Assembly (NCBI GenBank): GCA_002360455.1
Contig: DEQQ01000086.1
Span: 44,214 to 108,213, forward strand
Direction of reading: 5' to 3'
DNA length: 64,000 bases
Origin: Saprospiraceae bacterium UBA3362
GTDB taxonomy: Bacteria > Bacteroidota > Bacteroidia > Chitinophagales > Saprospiraceae
This document shows positions 27,397 through 38,400 of the stretch, in pieces. Under the pieces are notes generated by a model. It was not told the DNA's origin, did not search any database, and saw nothing but the letters and a program-made list of their open reading frames with translations. Position 1 is the stretch's first letter. Each line of letters begins with the position of its first letter. A program made the translations under genes and the position numbers.

Positions 27397-27885
27397 GAGT
27401 CCCGAACGGGCCTTTATATGATGGACACAAATGCAGTCCCGTTAGGGACAAAATTTTGGTCGCGCTAATAATAAAGAAATTTCATTGGGGTGCCATAGGC
27501 ATCCAATATCAAATTATTAGCTTGAATTTTATTCTAAAATTTGTACAATTAGTATTGCGTACCTACGGTACGCCGACTGCTTTTCTTGTTTTCTTTTGGC
27601 CACCGATGTGTAGTCCCTAGCGGGACTTTATATATTGGACACAAATGCAGTCCTTAGCGGGACTTTATTTATTGGACACAAATGTAGTCCCTAGCAGGAC
27701 TTTATTTATTGGACACAAATGCAGTCCCTGACGGGACTTTATTTAATGGCCAGAAATGTAGTCCCTAACGGGACTTTGCCTAATGGTTACAGGTATACAT
27801 ATTTTGTCCTGTTAGGGACAAAATTGTCTTAGTAATTATTCAAAAAATGCTTTTCACGTGTTCTGTCCCGTTAGGGACAAAATTG
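27397..27885. repeat. Field of GTCCCTAGCGGGAC palindromic repeats (array B)
   Basis: The same palindrome as in array A recurs about ten times. From 27611 to 27795 five copies stand exactly 37 bp apart (27611, 27648, 27685, 27722, 27759), and the DNA between them (TTTATTTATTGGACACAAATG) is conserved too, so this is a tandem repeat. Before it are two inverted hairpins, GGTGCCATAGGCATCC (27489-27504) and GCGTACCTACGGTACGC (27557-27573). The last two copies are in the GTCCCGTTAGGGACAAAATT form. Nothing coding is supported in the 855 bp up to 28216. Confidence 0.85.
27535..27628 (-). repeat. Composite repeat unit shared with 5337-5425 (inverted copy)
   Basis: Reverse-complemented, this stretch closely matches 5337-5425: a GTCCCGyTAGGGrC palindrome, then CACATCGGT, AAGAAAACA, GAAAAGCAGT and a GGCGTrCCGTAGGyACGC hairpin, in the same order with similar spacing. 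It shows that arrays A and B share a roughly 90-bp composite element, present here in the opposite orientation. Confidence 0.7.
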
Positions 27886-28215
27886 GCTTGAACATGACAT
27901 GCAATAGACTTGAGAACGCTGAAATAAGCCTGATGGTAGGGAATGGAATGACCGGACAGCAGGACTCAGAATACAGGCAGAAAAGGAGCGTCTGCACTTC
28001 CAAATATTCAAATTTTATTGTATTTGTTTTTTCTTTAATATATTTATTAGTATAACATATATAATATTGATAGTCAATATTTAAAGAGTATTTGTAGCTT
28101 GTTTTGATATTATAAAAAAGTATAAATTATGAAAAATTGGTATATAATTTGAATAGCAGATGGAGTTAGCTGGAGACAGCTGATGATTTACTCACGAACC
28201 GTTAAACTGTTATTC

Positions 28216-31200
28216 ATGAAACGATTAATTACACAGGGCATTGGGCTGGTGTTGATGAGCTTAGTTGTAATTCAAATGGGATTCAGCGCATCAAAGCCAA
28301 AATCTTCAATGAATTTTATTGAAGTAAGCTGTAATGATTTTTTGAACCTCTCTTTGGATTCCACCTGTTCTGTTACTGTAACCGCAGCCATGTTGCTTGA
28401 AGCCATGGTTGGTGTTAATGCAGATTATACTGTATTGATATATAAGAACAATGTTCTTCAATCGGATTTGCTAATGGACAAAACTGATGTAGGGATGACT
28501 TATGATTATAAAGTGTATCACAATGCATCCGGAAACAGTTGTTGGGGAAAATTCAAAGTTGAAGATAAATTTCCTCCCGGCTTACGCTGCAGCAATGATA
28601 CCATCAGATGTTGGAGGTCATTGTCTCCAGATTCATTAGGATTTCCAATTCCGGCATGGGTAAAATCTGCCGTTATTGTACAGACGGGGCAGGGGAGTTA
28701 TACTGCAACCAATTGGGATGCGTGCAGTGATGTGAAGCTGACTTATACAGACTATCCAGTGAACAACAGTTGTAAGGATTTTTGTTGGAAGCAGGTGATG
28801 CGTGTGTGGGTTGCAAAAGATGCGCAAGGAAATACCAGCACCTGTGTAGATACAATCTGTATTAGGAGACCAAGCAGCTTGGATATTTTTTATCCAATAA
28901 ATTATGATGATATCGCCCATGATGCCATCAAGTGTTCATTTCCATTTCCTAAGTTAACGAATGGAAATCCATCTCCGGCTTATACTGGATATCCTGTAGC
29001 AACTTCTTGCAGTACATTGACATCCTCTTATACAGATTTAAAAATTACAGTGTGTGCAGGTACTTTCAAAGTATTGAGACGATGGATTATTTTGGACTGG
29101 TGTACAGGAGAAAAATACAATTACGATCAATTGATTAAAGTAATAGATGATCTTCCTCCGGTTATTGAATGTCCTCATGAGTTTACTATCGGAATGCATG
29201 TAACAACCTGTGATGGGTCTATTGTGTTGCCTAGGCCTGCTAAAGTGGAAGATTGCAGTGCTTGGACTTATGATGTGTTTATAAAATTAAGAGAGCCTGT
29301 TACAGGGCAGCCTGCAGAGCCTACTAAACAATATATAAAATTTAATGCTACGGATTCAACCTATTCTTTGGATCATGCGCCGGAAGGAAGGATTTGGTTA
29401 ATCTATATCGTTACTGACTTGTGTGGTAATTCATCTGAGTGCGCAGTGGAAGCCGGTGTAATAGATAACGTAGCTCCAATTGCAGTATGTGATCAAAAAA
29501 CAGTTGTAACACTAACCAATGATGGGACTGCAAAGATTTATGCAGAGACTCTGGATGACGGATCTTTGGATAATTGTGGAATCGATACTTTTTTGGTGAG
29601 AAGAATGGAAGATCCTTGTTCTAATGGGTCAACGGAATTTAGATCATTTGTAGAATTTTGTTGTGAGGATGTTGGAAAAACAAGAATGGTCGTTTTCCAA
29701 GTAGAGGATTATTATGGAAATAAAAATACTTGTATGGTGGAAGTAGAGGTTCAAGAAAAAGAACCACCGGTTATTATTCCACCAAGTGACATTACTATAA
29801 GTTGTGATTTTCAATACGATATTAAAAATTTGAAAGCAAGCTTTGGTTCGGTGCAATATGCAGAGGCCGATAGACAAAATATTATTATTGCGGATGTGTA
29901 TTACAAAGCACCAAATTTTATTGCAGGAAGAGATGGACTGGCTACAGATAACTGTTTTGTTGAGGTAACCGAAGTAGTTTATCCTAATTTGACGTGCAAT
30001 CAAGGAACAATTGTAAGACAGTTTACTGCAAAAGATCGACAAGGATATGAGACAGTGGCCAATCAGGTGATCACAATACAAAATGCAACTCCGTTTTCAA
30101 AACCTGATATTACGTTCCCTAAAAATGTGACTATAAATTCTTGCCGAAATGCGGTGATCGATCCAGCAGTTACCGGGCAACCAACTTATACAAACAGAAC
30201 TTGTTCTCAAATAGCTGCAAACTATCAAGATCTAAGACTGACCATTCTCGATAGTGTTTGTTATAAGATATTAAGAAAGTGGACGGTATTGGATTGGTGT
30301 CAATACAAAAGCAATTCTAATGTAGGATTGTGGGAAGAAACTCAAATTATTGTTATTAAAAATTCTGAGGCTCCTGAGATTTTTACATGTCACGATACTG
30401 CTTTTTGTGATTATACTGCTTATCGAGATGCTGCAACAGGTCTTTGTTACGGGCATTATGATTTGAAAGCAAGAGGCGAAGATGATTGTACTTATGCAGA
30501 AGATTTGATCTGGCAGTATAAGTTTGATCCGGGCAACAAAGGGGTTTTTGAGCCTGTTGCCAATGGCAATCGAAAGACGGGAGTTCTTCCGGTTGGAACC
30601 CATAGAATACGATGGATTGTATCTGATCAATGTGGTAATTCAAGTCAATGCGATCAAATCTTTACCATTAGAGATTGTAAAAAACCTACTCCTTACTGTT
30701 TGAATGGCATTACGACAGTTATTATGCCTGTCAATGGTCAAATTACGGTATGGGCTAAAGATCTTAACTTGAACAGTTTTGATAATTGCACAGCTACAGA
30801 TCAATTGAAATTCTCATTTAGTGAAGATGTGAATTATACCAGTATTGTCTTTAACTGTGACAGCATGAATAGACAACTGTCTATTACAAAAACAGTAAGA
30901 ATTTATGTAACGGATGAAGCCGGTAATCAAGAGTATTGCGAAGCGACAATAAGACTTCAAGACAACAATAATGTTTGTAACCATACCAATATAACTTTGT
31001 CCGGAACAATAGACAGAAATGCAAAGGGAATTCCAAATGTAGAAGTAGAAATAGTGAATGAGGAGAACAAGAATATCTTTGCTCATTCGTCCACAGATCA
31101 ATTTGGAAAATATACATTCCAATCTATCCCGTCTAGCGCTTATTATCTAAAGGCAAGCAAGCTGGATGATGATGCAAGCAATGGAGTTACAACCTATGAT

Positions 31201-32181
31201 ATTGTTCAGATTCAAAAACATATTTTAGGAATAAAGGAGTTCAATAACCCTTATCAATTGATTGCAGCTGATGTGAACAGTTCTCTTTCTGTTACAGCAC
31301 GAGACATTGCTGATATCAGAAGAATTATTTTGGGTGTGAGTAATCAGTTCAATGGGGTTCCTGTATGGCAATTTATTCCATCTAATTTTAAATTCAAAGA
31401 TCCTACATTGTTAGAAGAATTTCCAACCGAGATTAAATCCAATTCTATTGCAGATCTTTTGGACAAGGTTGATTTTACAGGTGTTAAAACCGGAGATATC
31501 GATGGATCTTCTGCATTTTTTAGTGGAGTAACTACTAGATCGAATCATTTGATCGGACTAGAAATTTCAGATCCTATATTGAAAGATGGACATTATCATT
31601 ATGCTGTCCAAGCTACAAAAGGTTTGAAATTGGAAGGAATGCAGTTTGAGTTGGCGAACGGAAGCAAGTTTGGTTTCGAATCCGGAAAATGTCAATTAAG
31701 TCCGGAGAATTGGAATTTGGACAATGACAAACTAAAGTTCAGTTACAGCACAACTCATGCAATGAATTTAGACAGAGCTGAAGTTTTATTTTATATTTTG
31801 GGTACAGATAAAGACCTAATTCCTACAATTGAAACCAAAGGAAGGTTAAATCCTGAAATTTATACTCCAGAAAATGGTGTAAGCCAATTGGAGTTTTTGA
31901 GACAGGGTCATGAATCGCAAAAAATGAAACTGGTTTCCATAGCTCCAAATCCAATGCTTGACCAAAGTTTGATTCAGGTACAATTGTTCCAAGATACAGA
32001 GGTCAAATTGGAATTGAGAGACCTGAATGGCAAGTCGATTTCTATCCAAAATTTCCACTCCAAGAAAGGGATAAACAATTACATTATACAAAGATCTGAG
32101 CTTGGCGGAGCAGGAATTTATCTGGGAGAGATCAGTACAAAAGATGAAATAAAAGCCTTTAAAATTATTGTAACAGATTGA
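28216..32181 (+). CDS. Large T9SS-exported surface protein with HYR-like, dockerin-like and cohesin-like modules (first of three paralogues)
   Basis: A 1321-aa exported protein. I start it at ATG 28216, which gives a clean signal peptide (RLITQGIGLVLMSLVVIQMGFSA); an upstream ATG at 28183 adds 11 residues. Most of it consists of HYR-like beta domains rich in paired cysteines (VEDKFPPGLRCSNDTIRC, APIAVCDQKTVV, PPVIIPPSDITISCD). The C-terminal 360 residues hold, in order, a carboxypeptidase-regulatory-like domain (GTIDRNAKGIPNVEVEIV) and a duplicated dockerin-like loop (NGVTTYDIVQIQKHILG, then DVNSSLSVTARDIADIRRII). A cohesin-like beta domain and a T9SS sorting domain (LVSIAPNPMLDQS) follow. 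An adhesive or structural cell-surface role is likely. It is followed by its own terminator and shares its module order with the next two genes. Confidence 0.82.
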   Translation: MKRLITQGIGLVLMSLVVIQMGFSASKPKSSMNFIEVSCNDFLNLSLDSTCSVTVTAAMLLEAMVGVNADYTVLIYKNNVLQSDLLMDKTDVGMTYDYKVYHNASGNSCWGKFKVEDKFPPGLRCSNDTIRCWRSLSPDSLGFPIPAWVKSAVIVQTGQGSYTATNWDACSDVKLTYTDYPVNNSCKDFCWKQVMRVWVAKDAQGNTSTCVDTICIRRPSSLDIFYPINYDDIAHDAIKCSFPFPKLTNGNPSPAYTGYPVATSCSTLTSSYTDLKITVCAGTFKVLRRWIILDWCTGEKYNYDQLIKVIDDLPPVIECPHEFTIGMHVTTCDGSIVLPRPAKVEDCSAWTYDVFIKLREPVTGQPAEPTKQYIKFNATDSTYSLDHAPEGRIWLIYIVTDLCGNSSECAVEAGVIDNVAPIAVCDQKTVVTLTNDGTAKIYAETLDDGSLDNCGIDTFLVRRMEDPCSNGSTEFRSFVEFCCEDVGKTRMVVFQVEDYYGNKNTCMVEVEVQEKEPPVIIPPSDITISCDFQYDIKNLKASFGSVQYAEADRQNIIIADVYYKAPNFIAGRDGLATDNCFVEVTEVVYPNLTCNQGTIVRQFTAKDRQGYETVANQVITIQNATPFSKPDITFPKNVTINSCRNAVIDPAVTGQPTYTNRTCSQIAANYQDLRLTILDSVCYKILRKWTVLDWCQYKSNSNVGLWEETQIIVIKNSEAPEIFTCHDTAFCDYTAYRDAATGLCYGHYDLKARGEDDCTYAEDLIWQYKFDPGNKGVFEPVANGNRKTGVLPVGTHRIRWIVSDQCGNSSQCDQIFTIRDCKKPTPYCLNGITTVIMPVNGQITVWAKDLNLNSFDNCTATDQLKFSFSEDVNYTSIVFNCDSMNRQLSITKTVRIYVTDEAGNQEYCEATIRLQDNNNVCNHTNITLSGTIDRNAKGIPNVEVEIVNEENKNIFAHSSTDQFGKYTFQSIPSSAYYLKASKLDDDASNGVTTYDIVQIQKHILGIKEFNNPYQLIAADVNSSLSVTARDIADIRRIILGVSNQFNGVPVWQFIPSNFKFKDPTLLEEFPTEIKSNSIADLLDKVDFTGVKTGDIDGSSAFFSGVTTRSNHLIGLEISDPILKDGHYHYAVQATKGLKLEGMQFELANGSKFGFESGKCQLSPENWNLDNDKLKFSYSTTHAMNLDRAEVLFYILGTDKDLIPTIETKGRLNPEIYTPENGVSQLEFLRQGHESQKMKLVSIAPNPMLDQSLIQVQLFQDTEVKLELRDLNGKSISIQNFHSKKGINNYIIQRSELGGAGIYLGEISTKDEIKAFKIIVTD

Positions 32182-32202
32182 AAAACAGTAATATAGAAAT
32201 TC

Positions 32203-32238
32203 AAAGGCCATCCATTAATTGGGTGGCTTTTGTGTTTT
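32203..32238 (+). terminator. Rho-independent terminator after the first surface-protein gene
   Basis: GCCATCC (32207-32213), loop ATTAATT, GGGTGGC (32221-32227) forms a 7-bp stem with one G-T pair, followed by the T-rich run TTTTGTGTTTT. Confidence 0.75.
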
Positions 32239-32295
32239 AGAAAAAATATATAGAAATTTTTTTAATATTTATTTTTTTAATTTGAGAATTCATTA

Positions 32296-32328
32296 TACCT
32301 TTGCCCTAAGTACCTAATGAATTAGGTA
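32296..32328 (+). promoter_or_regulatory. Promoter -7 element and start-site palindrome of the giant gene
   Basis: TACCTTTG (32296-32303) matches TAnnTTTG. Directly after it, at the expected transcription start, is the perfect inverted repeat TACCTAAT-GA-ATTAGGTA (32311-32328). It could be an operator or a hairpin at the very 5' end of the mRNA. No clear -33 TTTG is seen. Confidence 0.5.
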
Positions 32329-32349
32329 TGTCCCATTAAATAAGAAACT

Positions 32350-32441
32350 CTCAGATAGAGCGAGTTAGCTTTATAAGAGCCCATAGCTCTTGTAAATCCG
32401 TGAAACGATTTTACTCAGTTAACTACACATAAGCTTTAAAA
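32350..32441 (+). other. Structured 5' leader of the giant gene, related to the leader at about 28155-28205
   Basis: The leader carries CAGATAGAG, GAGTTAGCT and the hairpin AAGAGC-CCATA-GCTCTT (32375-32391), then TGTAAATCCGTGAAAC. The region before the first paralogue has the matching series CAGATGGAGTTAGCT, a short AGCTG-GAGA-CAGCT hairpin, then TGATTTACTCACGAAC. This may be a shared RNA element controlling translation. It matches no riboswitch class I know. Confidence 0.4.
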
Positions 32442-35400
32442 ATGGGAGATCTACGACTTACACAAAAGGTGATAACTTTTAGGAGTTCCCCTTCTCATTA
32501 TCTTTTTTTCATTCTCTTTTTCTTATCTACCGGCATTGGTATTCATCCAAGAGCATTGGCTCAATGTTTATCTGTGAACGGCACAATATCGGGCAAAGTT
32601 TGTCTGGATCAGAATTTTGATGGAATCAAAGATGCGACCGATTTAGGTCTAAAGAATATTAATGTATCATTATATAATGTTCAAGGCGGACTGCTCCGAC
32701 AAATAAATACTAATGAAAATGGTGAGTATTCATTTTCGGGACTAAGCGCTACTGCTTTTTATAGAGTAGAAATAAGCAAGCCCGTTTATTTAGAATATAC
32801 AAAGTTTTCGTCAGCATTTTCGGGAGAATTTAGATTGACTAATGCTGCGGCCTGTGATCAAGATTTTGGACTTATTAATCCTGCTCATTATGCACCAACT
32901 CAAAATCCGGAAATCGCCGTCACTTGTTTTGTTTATGGAGAATCTCATCCTAATGCAAATGGTGAAACTTTGGTAAAAACAAATTATAATTTTAAATCCA
33001 ATTCTGCGATCAATAAAATTGCAATGCATTCTCAGACCGGCAGTATCTGGGGATTAGCCTACCAAAAATCAGGTGCAAGATTGTTTTCTGCAGCCTTTAT
33101 CAAGAATGGAACAGGATTGGGTCAACTGGGAACAGGTGGAATATATGTATCAGATTTGAATGCTATGACTACGCTGCCGTTTGTTGACTTACAGACTCTC
33201 GGGATAAATACAGGTAATGTCAGTGGGATTAGTTTGGCCAGTTGCGAATATTCTGATCTTGTTGGTAAAACGGGGTTGGGAGATATGGATATATCGTCTG
33301 ATGATAAATTTCTTTTTGTAAGTAATCTATACAATAAATCCATTGTTATTTTGCCAACAGAAAATCCAACTGCTCAAAATGTAATGGAGTTGAGAGTTCC
33401 GGACCCCGGCTGCAATGCAAGAGCTTATGCTGTATCAGCATTGAAGTATAAGGATGGTAAATTATATGTGGGAGTGACATGTACTGCAGAAGAAACAAAA
33501 AATGAGTTTGATCTCACATTGCATGTCTATGAGTTGGATCTGCTTTCAAGAACATTCAATTTAGTTTTCTCAACAGATTACGGAAAAAAATATTGGCCTA
33601 AAAAAATAGATCCAAAAGCAAATCCAATTGTATCTCAATGGTTGACCGATATAGATTTTACAGATCAAGGACATATGATTCTTGCTATTGCGGATCGTTC
33701 AGGGCATACCCACTGTGTACCCAATGCTGTATTGACCAATCAATATGGTGATGTAGTGATGGTAGAAAAAACAAGCTCCGGATGGAAGTTGGAGAATAAC
33801 GGAATTGTAGGATTACTTTATGGAAGTGGAGTGAGTAATAAACAAGGACCCGGTGGTGGAGAATTTTTTGGTGAAGATTATTGGATAGTTGGTCCGGGAT
33901 TGCACTCAGAGGTTTCTATGGGATCTGTTGTGGTGTTGCCTGGAAGTGGACAAGTGATTTCTACTGTTTTTGATCCATTGTACGAATCATTAGCTGGTGG
34001 ACTTCATCGCTATAGTACGACAAACGGAAAAAGACTCGGAGCCATTCAGTTGTACAATCGCAATGTATCTCAATTTGGTAAGGCATCCGGTTTAGGAGAT
34101 ATTATTGTTATAGGTACTCCTGCTCCTTTATGTATAGGAAATAAAGTGTGGTTGGATACAGATGAAGATGGCTTACAAGATGCCGGAGAGCCGGGAATTC
34201 CGCAAATTAAACTGTCTTTATTTGATGGAAATTGCAATAAAATTGCCTCAACTACAACGGATGGTAATGGAAATTATCTTTTTTGTCAAGATGTATTGGG
34301 AGGCAATGTTCTTAAATATAATGCAAATTACTTTATCGTAATTGATGATGAAAAATTTAAAGCAGAGGCAGGAAAATTATTAATAAATAACGATAGCCTT
34401 TGTTTGTCTCCTGTCAATCAATCTTCAGGAGCTTTAGGCCAAGATGCTACATTGGGACTAGCTCCCAATTGTTCAGACCTGTTGCCTACTATAGTTGTAA
34501 AAACAGGATTAAATGGTCAAAATAATTACTCCTATGATTTTGGTTTTAGAAAATGTGGTACCAAAGCAGAAACTCCTGAGGATCCGGAAGTAGAAATCAT
34601 AGATCTTGCATTGATCAAAAAGTTGAATATGAAATCTCAAATTCAACTTAATGGTTTAATTCAATATGACCTTTATATTGTAAATCAGGGAACTAAAGAA
34701 ATAGCTCAGTTTGAGCTGACAGATTATTTGACAGATGGCCTTTTATTTAATGCTTCTCAAAGCCTAGGATGGACTGAAAATGGAGGAAATTTTAAGTATG
34801 CAAGCAATAAAGCAATTGGCGCAGGAGAAACTGTAGTTGTACCCATTTATTTTAATTTGTTGAGAGCTTCGAATGTTAGTTCAATTATCAATACAGCGGA
34901 AATTTCTTCAATGAAGGATCAAAATGGAAATCCTTTGAGAGATATTGACAGTGTTACGGATACAGATCCAAATAATGATTCGGGAGCAGAAATAGGAACT
35001 GCTACAGACAACCAGTTGGATGGCGATGGTTTTCAAGATGAAGATGATCATGACAGAGAAGGATTGATTATTTATGACTTGGCATTGATTAAGAAAGTGA
35101 ACAAACTGCAAGCTATTAAAGTAGGAGAAATTGTTACTTTCCAAATCGAAGTTATAAATCAAGGAAACCAAGCTGTGCCGCATTACCAAGTTTCAGATTA
35201 TATTCCATCGGGATTGCAGTTTGAAGCAAGCTTAAATCCGCAATGGACCTTAAATGGAAATGTGGCAAGCTACAACTCAACATCTGCTATTGGAGCAGGA
35301 GATCGAGTGCAAATTAATATCAGTTTTAAAATTGTTTCACTTACTCCGGCAGGGTTATTGAATACTGCCGAAATATCCCGAATGTCTGATCAAAACGATC

Positions 35401-38400
35401 AACCATTGTACGATATTGACTCGACTCCGGATACCGATCCAAACAATGATAAAGGTGGATCTGCAGCAGATGGTTCTAATGATTCCATTGAAGGTAATGG
35501 TGACGACGAAGATGATCACGATCGAGAAGGATTATCTTTCTATGATCTTGCATTGATCAATTTGAATTCAAATACCACACCTGTAAATTATGGTGAGCTT
35601 GCGAGCTTTGAAATGAAAGTGGTAAATCAGGGTATCGCTCCTGTGGCTTGTTATGAAATAACTGCATATATTCCTTCAGGATACACTTTTAATCAGAGCT
35701 TAAATCCATTATGGACACTTAATGGTACCAAAGTAAAAACTACTGTAAGTAAAGCATTGAATCCCGGAGAGCAATTTTCAGTTCTTCTTAAGTTGAATGT
35801 TGTAAGTAATAATTTGAGTTCATTAGTTTTAATAGGTGAAATTTCATCGATCAAAAATGAAAATAAGGAAGAGGTCATTGATGTGGACTCTAAGCAAGAT
35901 GAAATCAAGACTAATGATATGGGCGGAGTTTTGAATACTGTATCAGATAATCAATTGGATGGAAATGGACTTACTGATGATGAAGATGATCAGGATCCTG
36001 CTACTGTTGTCATTCATGATTTGGCTGTGATTATTAAAAACGATCAGTCTACGCCTGTAAAGCAAAATGCAACTGCATTACAACATATTACCATTTGCAA
36101 TCAAGGAAATATTGCCGTTCGTAATGTGGGTGTCACAGATTACATGCCGTCAGGATTGAAGTTGAGTGCAAAGGATAATAACGGATGGTTTAGCCAAGGA
36201 GGATTTTTGAAGAATAGATACACAGGAATTATTGAGCCCGGTAATTGTGTGACGATAGACATTCTTGTAGAATTGAATGCCAACTTTAATGTTACGGATT
36301 TAGTGAACAGAGTTGAAATTTTTGAAGCATTCGATGCACAAGGAAATGTTATCAGCAGCAAAGATTTTGATTCTCAAGCGGACATGATTTCGGATAATGA
36401 CAAAGGCGGAGAATTGAACTCCGCAACCGATAATATCTTGGATGGTGATGGCACCTTAGATGAGGATGATTCAGATCCTGAGGCTGTGATTGTTGTAGAC
36501 TTAGCTTTAAGAAAGGAAATAGCAGCTAACAGCATTGTAAAGTATAAGGGAACATTGGATTACAGTATTACTGTGTTCAATCAATCTAATATTGAAGTCA
36601 AAGATGTGGTAGTGTCCGACTATCTTCCTTCTGGCTTGGCTCTAAGTGATGAAGCTTTGAATGCCGGTTGGACGATGAATCAGTCTAATGCCGAATATAC
36701 TATCAAAGAAACAATTAAGGCCGGACAGAGCAAAGTAGTTGCGATCAGATTAAAGATCTTAGAAAGTTACAATGAAAAAACTCTGCTTAATTATGCAGAA
36801 ATTTCTTCTTTCAAAAATTTGAGCGGTCAAGATTTGTCTAATTTTGATTACGATTCTCAGGCAGACCGAATTTTGGGAAATGATGTTGGTGGAGTTTGGA
36901 ATGGTCTCACAGATGGATTAATTACAGATCATGGCACTGTGGATGAAGACGACCATGATGTGGCAGGAATTAATGTTGTGGATTTAGCGATGTTGAAAAG
37001 AGTAGATGATCCTTCCAGATTATATAGATTTAAAGATACGGTCAGATTCTATTTTGATATTTTCAATCAAGGTTCTGAAGTTATCAACCGTTTTGATTTA
37101 GTGGATTACATTGATACAACTTATACTTTTTATAAGGAAATCAACTCCAATTGGACCTACAATCCGGATAGAAAAGCTTATTTCACCTTCAAAGGAGAGC
37201 TTAAGCCGGGTGAAAAATATACTACAAGTATTGCATTGATCATTACTACAAAGAGAAAAGAATTCAAATTTTGTAATGGAGCAGAGATATCTAGAATCTA
37301 TAACATCAATGGTGTAGATTTGATAGATTATGATTCACATGCTGATAATACGCCAACCAATGATAATAATAATGATAATGGTGTAGATTTAAACGCTGTG
37401 GATGATCATGGAGAACTTGATGAGGATGATCATGATTATGCTTGTTCAAATCCTGAGAATTTTGATTTGGCTTTAGCTAAAAGTATCAATTCACGATTGG
37501 TGGTCCGAGGTCAGCCTGTACAGTTTAGAATAGAAGTCATAAATCAAGGTTCAATTCCTGCAACAGAAATACAACTTGTAGATTATCTTCCGGGAGATTT
37601 AACAATTACCGATCCTGAATGGAAGCCTACAGCAGATAAATCAAAATGGTTTTACACAGCGAGTATCACAAATGGAAAATTACCGGCAGACGGCTTGCAA
37701 TATGGTGATACTTTGATAGTATTGGTTAATGCTAAAGTATCAGAAAATAATAGGTTGAATTTAATAATAAATAGAGCTGAAATTTATAAGGCTATAAACG
37801 TACTAGGAATTCGCGATGAAGACTCCGTTCCGGATGATGACGCTACTAATGATATGGGTGGTATTCCTTTTTCTGATAAAGATAAGGATGGATATGCCCC
37901 TGTTTCAGATCCGGGTGATTTGACCAATGATGAAGATGATGCAGATCCTGCGGGAATTTATTTGGTTACTATCGAGGAGGAAGAATGTGTTTGTTTAGAT
38001 AATGCGACTAATGATTCGAATGGTCAGTTTAGTTCATGTTTTTCTTTTGAATCATTACATGGTGATATTTGGAAAGTGAAGTCGGCTACAGGAATGTATC
38101 TTACATCAAGTTTAGCACCACCGGTTGCTCCTATATCATTTCCAGTTGGAACAGAAATTCCGGGAATTCAGGTGTCTTCATATACCGATTTATTTAATTT
38201 TTGTGTGATTACAGTTGATAATTCACCATTTGATGTAGTTCTTGAAAATCAATACGGTGATAAAATCAATTATAATTCTCGCGCTTGTGGATATGATGCT
38301 CCACATCTTACTGATGGACACAGTCCGGTCTGCCAAAATTCCGATGTAAAATATTCGGTCCCTTTTGACCCTAACAGTACTTATCTATGGACAGTTAGTC

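Noticed and set aside
27611..27795. CRISPR-like array with 37-bp period
   Set aside because: The sequence between the palindromes is itself conserved (TTTATTTATTGGACACAAATG), so there are no unique spacers. No cas genes are nearby. It is a tandem repeat.
27858..28055. 65-codon frame after array B (MFCPVRDKIG...)
   Set aside because: It starts inside the palindromic repeat and has no protein-like composition or homology that I can see.
29644..30081. Long antisense frame within the first surface-protein gene
   Set aside because: It is a shadow of the strongly biased sense frame. Its translation shows no domain, and similar frames occur opposite the other giant genes.
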